Shown: positions 34,478 to 42,563 of the stretch, in pieces
Layout: every line of letters starts with the position of its first letter
Position numbering within the stretch: the stretch's first letter is position 1
From: Prosthecobacter sp.
GTDB lineage: Bacteria > Verrucomicrobiota > Verrucomicrobiia > Verrucomicrobiales > Verrucomicrobiaceae
Length of the DNA stretch: 64,000 nucleotides
Reading direction: 5' to 3'
NCBI RefSeq assembly: GCF_034366625.1
Contig: NZ_JAXMIH010000007.1
Coordinates: 1-64,000 of the forward strand
Program-made: the position numbers and the translations under genes
The notes under the pieces: model-generated
What the model was told of the DNA's origin: nothing
The model's database searches: none
The model's input: the letters and a program-made list of their open reading frames with translations, nothing else

Positions 34478-36562
34478 ATGAAACTCAGTGCCTGTTTTGC
34501 TTCCCTGTTGGTCTTCGGCCAGCTTCTCACTGCCGCCGAGCACGACGTCGTCATCTACGGCGGCACCTGCGCCGCCGTCACCGCCGCCGTGCAGGTGAAG
34601 AAGATGGGGAAGTCGGTGATCATCGTCTCGCCGGACAAGCATCTCGGTGGATTGAGCAGCGGCGGGCTGGGATTCACGGACACGGGGAACAAGTCCGTCA
34701 TCGGCGGTCTGGCGCGCGATTTTTATCACCGCATCTACATGCACTATCAGAAACCGGAGGCCTGGGTGCAGCAGAAGAAGGACCAGTATGGCAACAAGGG
34801 GCAGGGCACACCGGCGATGGACGGCGAGAACCGCACGATGTGGATCTTTGAGCCGCATGCGGCGGAGCAGGTGTTTGAAGATTACGTCAAAGAGTTCGGT
34901 CTCGAAGTCGTGCGCGATGAGTGGCTGGACCGCGCGAAAGGCGTGAAGAAGGACGGCGACAAGATAGTCTCGATCACCACGCTCAGTGGCAAGACCTACG
35001 TGGGGAAGATGTTCATCGATGCCACCTATGAAGGCGATCTCATGGCCGCTGCGGGCGTGGATTACCACGTCGGGCGCGAGGCGAACAGCGTTTATGGCGA
35101 GGAGCACAACGGCATCCAGGTCGGCGTTCTGCATCACCGCCATCACTTCGGCGCGGTGAAGGAGAAGATCAGCCCCTACAAAGTGCCGGGCGATCCGAAG
35201 AGCGGCGTGCTGCCGCGCGTGAGTGCCGCAGACCCCGGCGTCAAAGGCGAGGGCGACAAGCGCGTGCAGGCCTACTGTTTCCGCAGTTGCTACACCACCG
35301 ACCCGAGCAACCGCATCCCGTTTCCAAAGCCCGAGGGCTACGACGCCAGCCAGTATGAAATCCTCCTGCGCGTGCTGAACACCGGCTGGGGCGAGTTCTT
35401 TGAGAAGTTTGATCCGATCCCGAATCACAAGACCGACACGAACAACCACGGGCCCTTCAGCTTCGACAACATAGGCATGAATTACGATTACCCCGAGGCC
35501 AGCTACGAGCGCCGCAAAGAGATCATCGCCGAGCACCGCACTTATCAGCAAGGCTTGCTCTGGTTCGTCGCCAATGATCCCCGCGTGCCGAAGAAAGTGC
35601 AGGAAGAACTGCAAACGTGGGGCCTGCCGAAGGATGAATTCACCGACAACGGCAACTGGAGCCACCAGCTCTACATCCGCGAGGCGCGCCGCATGATCGG
35701 GCATTATGTGATGACCGAGAACGAGCTGCGCAAGAAGAAGCCCACGCCCGAGTCCGTCGGCATGGGCAGCTACACCATCGACAGCCACAACGTGCAACGC
35801 CACATCACGCCGGAAGGCTTGGTGCAGAACGAGGGCGACATCGGCGTGAGCACCAACGGCCCGTATGAGATCGCCTACGGCTCGCTGGTGCCGAAGAAAG
35901 GGCAGGGGAGCAATCTGCTTGTTCCCGTGGCCATGTCGGCCACGCACATCGCGTATGGCAGCATCCGCATGGAGCCGGTGTTCATGATCCTCGGCCAGAG
36001 CGCGGCCACGGCGGCGGTGCTGGCCATCGATGGCCATCTTCCGGTGCAGCAGGTGCCGTATGCGAAGCTGCGCGAGCAGTTGGTCAAGGACGGGCAGATT
36101 CTCGTATTCAGCGGGCCGAAGTCCTCACGCGGTGTCGATGCGAAGACGCTCAAGGGCATCGTGCTGGATGATCTCGACGCCAAGGTGACCGGTGACTGGA
36201 AAGAAAGCGGTGCAGCGAAGAATTTCATCGGCGATGGCTACCGTCACGACAACAACACGAAGGATGGCCAATGCAGCCTGCGCTTTGAGCCCAAGCTGAC
36301 GAAAACCGGCACCTACCGCCTGCAACTGGCCGCACCGCCGAATAACAACCGTGCCAGCAATGCCCAGGTGTCAGTGCAGCACGCGGGAGGCGTGAAGGAA
36401 CTGCTCATCAACCTCAAAGCTCCCAAGGAGGCCGAGGGCGTGTTCTGGATCGACCTCGGCGAATACGAGTGTGGTAACGACACCGCCATCACCATCAGCA
36501 ACGCAGGCGCGGACGGCTACGTCGTCGTCGATGGTGTGCGCTGGCTGCCGGTGGAGGAGTGA
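34478..36562 (+). CDS. secreted FAD-dependent oxidoreductase with golvesin-like C-terminal domain
   Basis: A 694-residue exported flavoprotein. After the signal peptide (about 1-20, LLTAAEH) comes the dinucleotide-binding start VVIYGGTCAAVTAAVQ, then LGGLSSGGLGFTD, both typical of the FAD-dependent oxidoreductases that are very common in Verrucomicrobia. The ending TDTGN...GGLARDFYHRI and MGSYTIDSHNVQRH are also family text. The last about 140 residues (TKTGTYRLQLAAP, VFWIDLGEYE, YVVVDGVRWLPV) form a golvesin-like carbohydrate-binding-type domain. Likely oxidises a sugar or sugar derivative outside the cytoplasm; the substrate is unknown. It is divergent from the DUF3604 gene with 80 bases between the starts. 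Confidence 0.88.
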   Translation: MKLSACFASLLVFGQLLTAAEHDVVIYGGTCAAVTAAVQVKKMGKSVIIVSPDKHLGGLSSGGLGFTDTGNKSVIGGLARDFYHRIYMHYQKPEAWVQQKKDQYGNKGQGTPAMDGENRTMWIFEPHAAEQVFEDYVKEFGLEVVRDEWLDRAKGVKKDGDKIVSITTLSGKTYVGKMFIDATYEGDLMAAAGVDYHVGREANSVYGEEHNGIQVGVLHHRHHFGAVKEKISPYKVPGDPKSGVLPRVSAADPGVKGEGDKRVQAYCFRSCYTTDPSNRIPFPKPEGYDASQYEILLRVLNTGWGEFFEKFDPIPNHKTDTNNHGPFSFDNIGMNYDYPEASYERRKEIIAEHRTYQQGLLWFVANDPRVPKKVQEELQTWGLPKDEFTDNGNWSHQLYIREARRMIGHYVMTENELRKKKPTPESVGMGSYTIDSHNVQRHITPEGLVQNEGDIGVSTNGPYEIAYGSLVPKKGQGSNLLVPVAMSATHIAYGSIRMEPVFMILGQSAATAAVLAIDGHLPVQQVPYAKLREQLVKDGQILVFSGPKSSRGVDAKTLKGIVLDDLDAKVTGDWKESGAAKNFIGDGYRHDNNTKDGQCSLRFEPKLTKTGTYRLQLAAPPNNNRASNAQVSVQHAGGVKELLINLKAPKEAEGVFWIDLGEYECGNDTAITISNAGADGYVVVDGVRWLPVEE

Positions 36563-36677
36563 TCCAGGCTCAAACCGCCTTCAAAGCTGCTCTGTGGGCG
36601 ACTGAAACTCTTTTCCTCCGGGCGTAATTTCTCCCTTGGCGACGGCGTATGTCTGCCAACCCCCTAAAACCACTGTC

Positions 36678-39134
36678 ATGTCCTCCATCCGTCATCTTTT
36701 CCTGACCGTTGCCTCGCTCGTGTGTGCCACGAGCGTTTTCGCCGCCTACCCCACCTTCACCAGCACGACGCCGAATGGCGGCCAGCGTGGCACGGAGGTG
36801 AAGCTGACTGTCACGGGCAGCCAGCTCGCCGATTTTGAGAGCCTGATGTTCTTCTCGCCCGGCTTCACCCAGAAGAGCGTGGAAAAGGCGGAAAATGGCA
36901 AAGTGGAACTGACCATCGCCATCGCGCCGGATGTGCTGCCGGGAAATTACCTGATGCGCATCCGCACGAAGACGGGCATCTCGCACCCGCGCCAGTTCTT
37001 TGTGGGCATCTTCCCGAACGTGGCGGAGAAGGAGCCGAACAGCGACTTTGAGACGCCGCAGATCATCAACTTCAACCAGACGGTGGAAGGCGTGGTGCAG
37101 ACCGAGGACGTGGACTACTACAAGGTCACGGCGAAGAAGGGCCAGCGCATCTCGGTGGAGGTGGATGGCCTGCGTCTCGGCTACACGGTGTTTGATCCCT
37201 TCCTGGCGATCATCGACAAGGATCGCTTCGAGAAGGTGATCTCGGACGACACGATCCTGCACCGCCAGGACGGCTACTGCTCCTATGTGGCCGAGGAAGA
37301 TGGCGACTACTCCGTGATGATCCGCGAGTCTTCGTATCGTGGTGGCGGCAATTCATTCTACCGCCTGCATGTGGGCGGCTTCCGTCGTCCCGATGTGGTC
37401 TATCCTGCCGGGGGCAAGATCGGCTCCAAGACGAAGGTGCGCTTCATTGAGCGTGAGGGTTCCTTTGAAGAAGAGGCCCAGCTTCCGGCGGACATCGACC
37501 CCGGCTACATGATCTACTCGAAGACCCAGGAGCCCGCGCCCTCCGGCAATCCCTTCCGTCTGGTGAATTATGACAACGTGCTCGAAGTCGAGCCGAACGA
37601 AGACCAGGCCAAGGCCACCGCCGCCGCCACGGGCGAGCCGATCTCGCTGAACGGCATCATCGAGAAGCCGGGTGACGTGGATTACTTCAAGCTGCCGCTC
37701 AAGAAGGGCATGACGCTGGAAGTGCAGGCCTTTGCGCAGAGCCTCGGCTCGCCGCTCGATAGCGTGGTGAACATCTACAATGAAAAAGGCGGCAGCCTCA
37801 GTGGCAACGATGACGGCGGTGGCCGCCGCCGCCTGGACAGCAAGTTCAAGATCGGCATTCCGGCCGATGGCAATTACTTCGTGCGTGTGACGGATCATCT
37901 GGAGCGCGGCGGGCCGAACTTCGTCTATCGCCTCGAACTCATCGCCGCCGAGCCGGAGGTGTTCTTCGCCTCGCCGCAGTTCACGGTGAATGACACGCAC
38001 TACCGCCAGTTCATCGCCGTGCCGAAAGGCGGCCGCTATGCCACGCTGGTGAACGTTTCCCGCGTCAATGTGAGCGGCGATTACAAGTTCGAGGCGCCGA
38101 ACCTGCCGCAGGGTGTCAAGCTGCTCACCGATCTGGCACCGAAGGATCTCGGCAACGTGCCGCTGCTTTTCGAGGCCGCTCCAGATGCCCCGCTGGGACA
38201 TCAGATCGTGCCGGTGAAGCTCAATCCCGTGGATCCCGCCAACAAGATCGTCGGCAAGCTGCGCCAGGAGTTTGACGTCGTGCGCAATGGCAACGTGATC
38301 TATTACACGGACGTGGAAGACCGCCTGCCGGTCGGCGTCGTGGAAGAAGCGCCGTACTCGCTGGAGATCGTGAAGCCCGCCGTGCCGCTGGTGAACAACG
38401 GCATCCTGGAGCTCAAGGTTGTCTCCAAGCGCAAGGAAGGCTTCAAGGCACCGATCCGTGTGCTCATGATCTGGAAACCCAACGGCATCAGTTCTCTGGG
38501 CGAGCAGACCATCGCCGAAGGCCAGAACGAATGCACTTTCCAGCTTGATGCGAACGGTGCGGCTCCCGCTGGCACCTGGAACTTCACCGTCATGGGCGAG
38601 GCCGACGCGGGTGCTGGCCGCATCTACAACGCCTCCCCCTTCCAGCAGGTCATCACCGCCCCGGCCTACATCAACGCGCCTGCCATTCCGCTCGTCGCGG
38701 TGGAGCAGGGCAAGGAGGCCGTGATGGTGGCCAAACTGGAGCAGTTGCTGCCGTTTGAAGGCGAGGCCACTGCCCAGGTGCTCGGCGTGCCGGACACCAT
38801 CCCGATCGAGCCTGCCAAGATCACCAAGGACACGAAGGAAGTGGCCTTCAAGGTGAAGACTGACGCGAAATCCCCCATCGGCAAGCAGGCCAATCTGTTT
38901 GTGCGCGTCGATGTGCCGGTCAAAGGCACCAATACCACCACCATTCACCGCATCGCGCTTGGCTCCATCCTGCGCATCGACGCTCCGCGCAAAGTGGTCG
39001 CTCCACCGCCCGCCGCGCCGGTCGTCGCCGCGAACAAGCCGAAAGAAGAGGCGAAGCCAGCCGCGCCGCCTGCCCCGAAAGTGCTGTCACGTCTGGAGCA
39101 GCTTCGTCAGGAAGCCGCCGGAGTGAAGAAGTAA
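36678..39134 (+). CDS. secreted PPC-domain (bacterial pre-peptidase C-terminal) repeat protein
   Basis: An 818-residue exported protein made of beta-sandwich modules. After a signal peptide (about 1-22, TSVFA) there is an IPT/TIG-like domain (TSTTPNGGQRGTEVKLTVTGSQL), then two pre-peptidase C-terminal domains (EPNSDFETPQIINFNQTVEGVVQTEDVDYYKV and EPNEDQAKATAAATGEPISLNGIIEKPGDVDYFKL, each ending in a Y.L.V.GG strand), then further Ig-like modules, and a Pro/Ala/Lys-rich tail with a short helix RLEQLRQEAAG. No catalytic residues are recognised. Homologous proteins are frequent in Planctomycetes and Verrucomicrobia, where they may bind surfaces or polysaccharide. ATG 36678 starts the signal peptide. 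A textbook terminator follows. Confidence 0.82.
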   Translation: MSSIRHLFLTVASLVCATSVFAAYPTFTSTTPNGGQRGTEVKLTVTGSQLADFESLMFFSPGFTQKSVEKAENGKVELTIAIAPDVLPGNYLMRIRTKTGISHPRQFFVGIFPNVAEKEPNSDFETPQIINFNQTVEGVVQTEDVDYYKVTAKKGQRISVEVDGLRLGYTVFDPFLAIIDKDRFEKVISDDTILHRQDGYCSYVAEEDGDYSVMIRESSYRGGGNSFYRLHVGGFRRPDVVYPAGGKIGSKTKVRFIEREGSFEEEAQLPADIDPGYMIYSKTQEPAPSGNPFRLVNYDNVLEVEPNEDQAKATAAATGEPISLNGIIEKPGDVDYFKLPLKKGMTLEVQAFAQSLGSPLDSVVNIYNEKGGSLSGNDDGGGRRRLDSKFKIGIPADGNYFVRVTDHLERGGPNFVYRLELIAAEPEVFFASPQFTVNDTHYRQFIAVPKGGRYATLVNVSRVNVSGDYKFEAPNLPQGVKLLTDLAPKDLGNVPLLFEAAPDAPLGHQIVPVKLNPVDPANKIVGKLRQEFDVVRNGNVIYYTDVEDRLPVGVVEEAPYSLEIVKPAVPLVNNGILELKVVSKRKEGFKAPIRVLMIWKPNGISSLGEQTIAEGQNECTFQLDANGAAPAGTWNFTVMGEADAGAGRIYNASPFQQVITAPAYINAPAIPLVAVEQGKEAVMVAKLEQLLPFEGEATAQVLGVPDTIPIEPAKITKDTKEVAFKVKTDAKSPIGKQANLFVRVDVPVKGTNTTTIHRIALGSILRIDAPRKVVAPPPAAPVVAANKPKEEAKPAAPPAPKVLSRLEQLRQEAAGVKK

Positions 39135-39164
39135 GTTCTGCCTGCATTCGTGCAGCGCTCAAAG

Positions 39165-39196
39165 AAAGGCGAAGGCATCCAGCCTTCGCCTTTTTT
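39165..39196. terminator. rho-independent terminator
   Basis: AAAGGCGAAGGC (39165-39176) pairs with GCCTTCGCCTTT (39182-39193) around the loop ATCCA, and the plus-strand copy ends in six Ts. The minus-strand copy is also followed by a T-rich run, so it can serve both the PPC-domain gene and the convergent TraB-like gene. Confidence 0.9.
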
Positions 39197-40049
39197 ATTT
39201 CTCGTGCGGTAGATCCCACGCTGTGAGCCAGTCGATCTTTGTGCGCTTGAAGCCTTTCTTCAGCAGCCGCTCCTCCATGTCCGCGAGATGCGCGGCGCCG
39301 TAGAAGATGGCGAGGTGCTTCTTCCCGGCGGCGATCTGTTTGTCCATGACCTCCAGGGCCACGCGGTTGCGTTCGCCGACGAGCACGGTGCCGTCACCAG
39401 ACTCGACACCGGCCATGATGTCCTCCACGCTGTCGAACTCCTGGGCGATCATGCGCTTCAGCCCGGTGCTGCTGTCCTTCATGGTCAGGACTTTCAGCAG
39501 CATCACCATGCCGGCGGCGTCGGAGCTGACGCCACGTTTTTCATTGGCCGCCTTCTGCGCCTGCATGGCCTTGAGGTAGAGGGTGAGGAAGCTCTCCTGC
39601 TTGGTGTCCTGCGTTTGGGTGAACTGGGACATGTTCATGTCGGCGTGAACGAAGTTCTTCGCCTGATAGTCGATGCCTTCGAGCTGCCCGTGAAGTTTCA
39701 ACGCATCACGCATCATCGTTTGAAGCTGGCCCACCCATTGCAGCTTCTGCGCTTCCTTCATGGCGTCTGGTTTGCCACGTTCTTCAAACGAGGGCCCGAC
39801 GAGTTCATACAGCACGGCCTCGTAGCCTTTGAAGCGTGTGTTCAAGGCGTCGAAGTAGGCTTTGTCAGCGATGTGGATGGCACCGACGAGATCGACCCGC
39901 GCCTTCTGCGGTGATTCGTAGCTCACCACGGCGGTTTGCAGGCTGTCGCTCTTCTCTTCTTCGACGAAGCGGATGAAATCCGTGGGTTCCTCCGCTGCTG
40001 ATAGCAATCCGAAGGCCAGGGTGGCTTGCAGCAGCAGGAATCGCTTCAT
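39195..40049 (-). CDS. TraB/GumN-family secreted protein
   Basis: A 284-residue exported protein with a signal peptide (about 1-18). The TraB/GumN family marks are VDLVGAIHIADKAYFDALN near the start, YELVGPSFE, the GERNRVALEVMDKQI core and the C-terminal HLAIFYGAAHLADMEERL. The family is suspected to be a metalloprotease or erythromycin-esterase-like hydrolase because of the conserved Glu and His in GAIHI, GERN and GAAHL, but biochemical support is thin. The gene lies between the rho-independent terminator and the dienelactone hydrolase gene, 19 bases from the latter's stop, and is co-directional with it. Confidence 0.85.
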   Translation of the reverse strand: MKRFLLLQATLAFGLLSAAEEPTDFIRFVEEEKSDSLQTAVVSYESPQKARVDLVGAIHIADKAYFDALNTRFKGYEAVLYELVGPSFEERGKPDAMKEAQKLQWVGQLQTMMRDALKLHGQLEGIDYQAKNFVHADMNMSQFTQTQDTKQESFLTLYLKAMQAQKAANEKRGVSSDAAGMVMLLKVLTMKDSSTGLKRMIAQEFDSVEDIMAGVESGDGTVLVGERNRVALEVMDKQIAAGKKHLAIFYGAAHLADMEERLLKKGFKRTKIDWLTAWDLPHEK

Positions 40050-40068
40050 GGGCAGTGAGGCAGCAGGG

Positions 40069-40860
40069 TTAACCGTCAGCTTTGAAGATGCGCGCGAAGA
40101 ACGCCTTCATCTCGTCCCACGAGGCCTTGTCGGCGGCTTCGTTGTAGGCGGCGCCTTTGCTGTTGTCATTGCCGGCGGCCTTCTGGGTGAAGGCATGCAC
40201 CGCGCCGGGATAGCTCACCAGCTTGTAGTCCACCTTCGCGTCCTTCATCTCCTGCTCGAAGGCGGCGATGTCCTTGGCCGGAACGAAGGGATCTTCCGCG
40301 CCATGCAGCACGAGCAGCATGCCCTTGATGTTCTTGCCGTCGGCAGGCGTTGGAGAATCGAGCCCGCCGTGGAAACTCACCACGCCCTTCAACAACGCCC
40401 CGCTGCGGGCCAGTTCAATCACACCCGTGCCGCCGAAGCAGTAGCCGATGGCGGCCACCTTCGAGGAATCGGTCTGCGGGTTTTGGCACAGCACCGCAAG
40501 CGCCGCCAGCATGCGCTCACGGTAGAGCTTGCGGTCCGTCTTGTACTTGCCGGCTTCCTGGCCTGCCGCCGGTGGCTGCGGGCGGATGCCCTTGCCATAT
40601 ACATCGGCGGCGAAGACGTTGTAGCCCAGTTCGGCCAGCATGCGGGCGCGCATCTTCTCGTTGTCGCTCAAGCCGGTCCATTGATGGATGATGAGCACCG
40701 AGGGCAGCTTGCCTGTCTTCGCCGTATCGACGACATGCAGCCCCTCGCAGACCACATCGCCGGACTTGTATTCGACGATGGTCTCCTTGATCTCGGCCTT
40801 CACAAGGCTGGCGGAACAAAGCAACGAGGAGATGAAAAGCAGAGCGCGGTTGGTTTTCAT
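40069..40860 (-). CDS. dienelactone hydrolase family protein, exported
   Basis: A 263-residue alpha/beta hydrolase with a signal peptide (about 1-22, CSASLVKA). The nucleophile elbow is GYCFGG, with Cys as in true dienelactone hydrolase, and the remaining triad residues fit HGAEDPFVP (Asp) and SYPGAVHAF (His). The preceding YNVFAADVYGKGIRP text is characteristic of the family. An exported member is more likely to be an esterase on plant or algal material than a chlorocatechol-pathway enzyme. ATG 40860 is selected since the longer frame to 40899 adds residues before the signal. Translation would run on into the TraB-like gene. Confidence 0.88.
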   Translation of the reverse strand: MKTNRALLFISSLLCSASLVKAEIKETIVEYKSGDVVCEGLHVVDTAKTGKLPSVLIIHQWTGLSDNEKMRARMLAELGYNVFAADVYGKGIRPQPPAAGQEAGKYKTDRKLYRERMLAALAVLCQNPQTDSSKVAAIGYCFGGTGVIELARSGALLKGVVSFHGGLDSPTPADGKNIKGMLLVLHGAEDPFVPAKDIAAFEQEMKDAKVDYKLVSYPGAVHAFTQKAAGNDNSKGAAYNEAADKASWDEMKAFFARIFKADG

Positions 40861-40881
40861 GGTTGGCGGATGATAGTCGGC

Positions 40882-40934
40882 GTAGAACGAGTTTTCCAAC
40901 TCGTTTCCCGAACGAACTGGAAAGTTCGTTCTAC
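40882..40934. repeat. double hairpin palindrome with compensating changes
   Basis: Two consecutive hairpins, ACGAGTT-TTCC-AACTCGT (40887-40904) and ACGAACT-GGAA-AGTTCGT (40912-40929), lie within an outer pair GTAGAACGA/TCGTTCTAC (40882-40890 and 40926-40934). The right half covers the stop codon of the DUF1080 gene. Both arms of each hairpin differ by matched substitutions, so pairing is preserved, which suggests selection for structure or a mobile palindrome. Confidence 0.7.
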
Positions 40935-41608
40935 TTCAGCTCCTGGATGCGGATGTTCCGCCACATCACTTCCTTGCCCACGGCCTCTTCTTTCTTGCCA
41001 ATGCCATGCACCTGAAGGGCGATCACGCCTTCCTTGGTCAGGTCGTCGGTGAAATCAGCGGCTGGAACGCCATTGATGAAGGTCTTGATGCTGCTGCCGC
41101 GGCACTCGATGCGCGCCTGGTTCCACTCGCCCTGCTTGAAGGCCTTGCGTGCGGCCTCGTTGTTCTTCAAGTCGAAGAGCCAGCCGCGGCGGCCTTCGTC
41201 ATACACGCCGCCGGTGTAGGCACGTGAGCTGGGATCGATTTCAAACTGGTAGCCATGCACGCGGTCGGCGGGGAATTTCTTCTTCTTGCCCGCGATCTCT
41301 ACCTCCGTCTCCTCCGTGTAGTAGTTGCTGCGGAACTGGATGCCCGAGTTCATCGAGGGGTCCACCTTGAACTCCACCTCGAGAATGAAGTTCGAGTACT
41401 TCTTCGCCGTGCAAAGGAATGAATTGCCCGTGTTCGGCACCGTCTTGCCCACGATCACACCGTCCTGCACGCGATACTCCGCCGCGCCGCTGTGCTGCTC
41501 CCAGCCGGTGAGCGTCTTGCCGTCAAACAGCGGCACAAAGGCATCCTCGGCATGGAGGAGCGCGGCGAAGGAGGCGATGGCGGCGAAGGATAGCAGGCGA
41601 TTGGTCAT
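40931..41608 (-). CDS. DUF1080 / 3-keto-disaccharide hydrolase-like secreted protein
   Basis: A 225-residue exported protein with a signal peptide (about 1-20) followed directly by FVPLFDGKTLTGWEQHSG, the opening of DUF1080, now named for 3-keto-disaccharide hydrolase activity in some members. The lectin-like jelly-roll pattern continues with FILEVEFKVDPSMNSGIQFRS, HGYQFEIDPSSRAYTGGVYDE and the C-terminal WRNIRIQEL. In Planctomycetes and Verrucomicrobia these genes occur by the dozen near sugar dehydrogenases. The stop codon is inside the double hairpin at 40882-40934, which separates it from the dienelactone hydrolase gene 71 bases on. Confidence 0.9.
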   Translation of the reverse strand: MTNRLLSFAAIASFAALLHAEDAFVPLFDGKTLTGWEQHSGAAEYRVQDGVIVGKTVPNTGNSFLCTAKKYSNFILEVEFKVDPSMNSGIQFRSNYYTEETEVEIAGKKKKFPADRVHGYQFEIDPSSRAYTGGVYDEGRRGWLFDLKNNEAARKAFKQGEWNQARIECRGSSIKTFINGVPAADFTDDLTKEGVIALQVHGIGKKEEAVGKEVMWRNIRIQELK

Positions 41609-41691
41609 GGGGCGGTGGTAAACGGGACAGCCACAGCGCTCTTTCCGGCTGTTGCATCAACAAACGTGCCGTTCCGCACCGTTGTTGCCTG

Positions 41692-42396
41692 CTACTGCGA
41701 GGGAGCAGGTGCCGGTTTTGTCTCAGAGGCTTTCTTCGCCTTCAGCCACACGATCTCGGTTTCGATGGCATAGGGCAGGGTGCCTTTCGGGCGCTCTTTG
41801 CTGTCGATGGGATAGACGATCTTCACCAACGGCCGCCCGCGCAACGGGTCAACAAGCCCGTAAACGAAGACATGGCTGGGCGTCTGCTGTTTGATGCCGG
41901 GTTTCGTCAGCGGCGCTCCGCTCAGGTCGCGCTTGCCCGGAATTTCAACGGGGACAATCGGCCACGCACGGCAGAAACTGCCCTCGTCGGTCACCGCAGC
42001 CACGTCGAGCCGCATCTGCACGCCCGTTTTCTCAATTTGCCGCATGGACGCGATCTTGCCTTTCAATTCCTGCAACTCCTCGGCCCGTTTGATGTGGCGG
42101 TGGGAGCTTTCGATCATGCCCCGGCGGCGCTCGGCCTGGATGCGTTTCATGTCCGCGTTGGCGACGTCGGCATCAAATTCGAGGGTGTCCTGCACCTCGA
42201 TGGGAAGCAGGTCGATCTGCACGGCGGCGGCTCCGGTGGCATGAATGAATTGAATGCGGCCGCCGGTGAAGCGCACCACCTTCACCTGATGGAAGGTCCG
42301 CCCGTCCTTGGTGGTGAACGAATCAAACGTCAGTGGAACACCCGCCGTCGCACGGGCAATGAGAATCAGCAGGCCGATAATGAGGCAGGGCTTCAT
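41692..42396 (-). CDS. exported protein of unknown function with SHD1-like N-terminal strand region
   Basis: A 234-residue protein with a clear signal peptide from ATG 42396 (KPCLIIGLLILIARATAG). The next 50 residues, FTTKDGRTFHQVKVVRFTGGRIQFIHATGAAAVQIDLLPIEVQD, resemble the small beta-barrel domain found in many Verrucomicrobia exported proteins (compare the SHD1-like gene at 319). A charged helical linker follows (RIQAERRRGMIE...ELQELKGKIASMRQIE), then a beta-rich tail without similarity to a family I know. It is divergent from ribulokinase, with 167 bases between the starts that show no clear signal. Confidence 0.62.
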   Translation of the reverse strand: MKPCLIIGLLILIARATAGVPLTFDSFTTKDGRTFHQVKVVRFTGGRIQFIHATGAAAVQIDLLPIEVQDTLEFDADVANADMKRIQAERRRGMIESSHRHIKRAEELQELKGKIASMRQIEKTGVQMRLDVAAVTDEGSFCRAWPIVPVEIPGKRDLSGAPLTKPGIKQQTPSHVFVYGLVDPLRGRPLVKIVYPIDSKERPKGTLPYAIETEIVWLKAKKASETKPAPAPSQ

Positions 42397-42563
42397 GGGG
42401 ATGGGGCGGGAGTGATGGTCCGCAGGAGGAAGAACCCCGTCATGAGGCAAACGTTACCAGGAATGAAATCAAGAACCGGCAGCCACAGGTCAACAAACCA
42501 TGTCCGGTTTTGGCTGGCCTTGCGGGATGAATCCGCTAACACTCCGGCACTCTTTTCCAACCC

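Noticed and set aside
34430..36037. 535-codon minus-strand frame
   Set aside because: Antisense to the FAD-dependent oxidoreductase; no start signal or family.
37353..38948. 531-codon minus-strand frame
   Set aside because: Antisense to the PPC-domain gene and rich in His/Arg as shadow frames are here.
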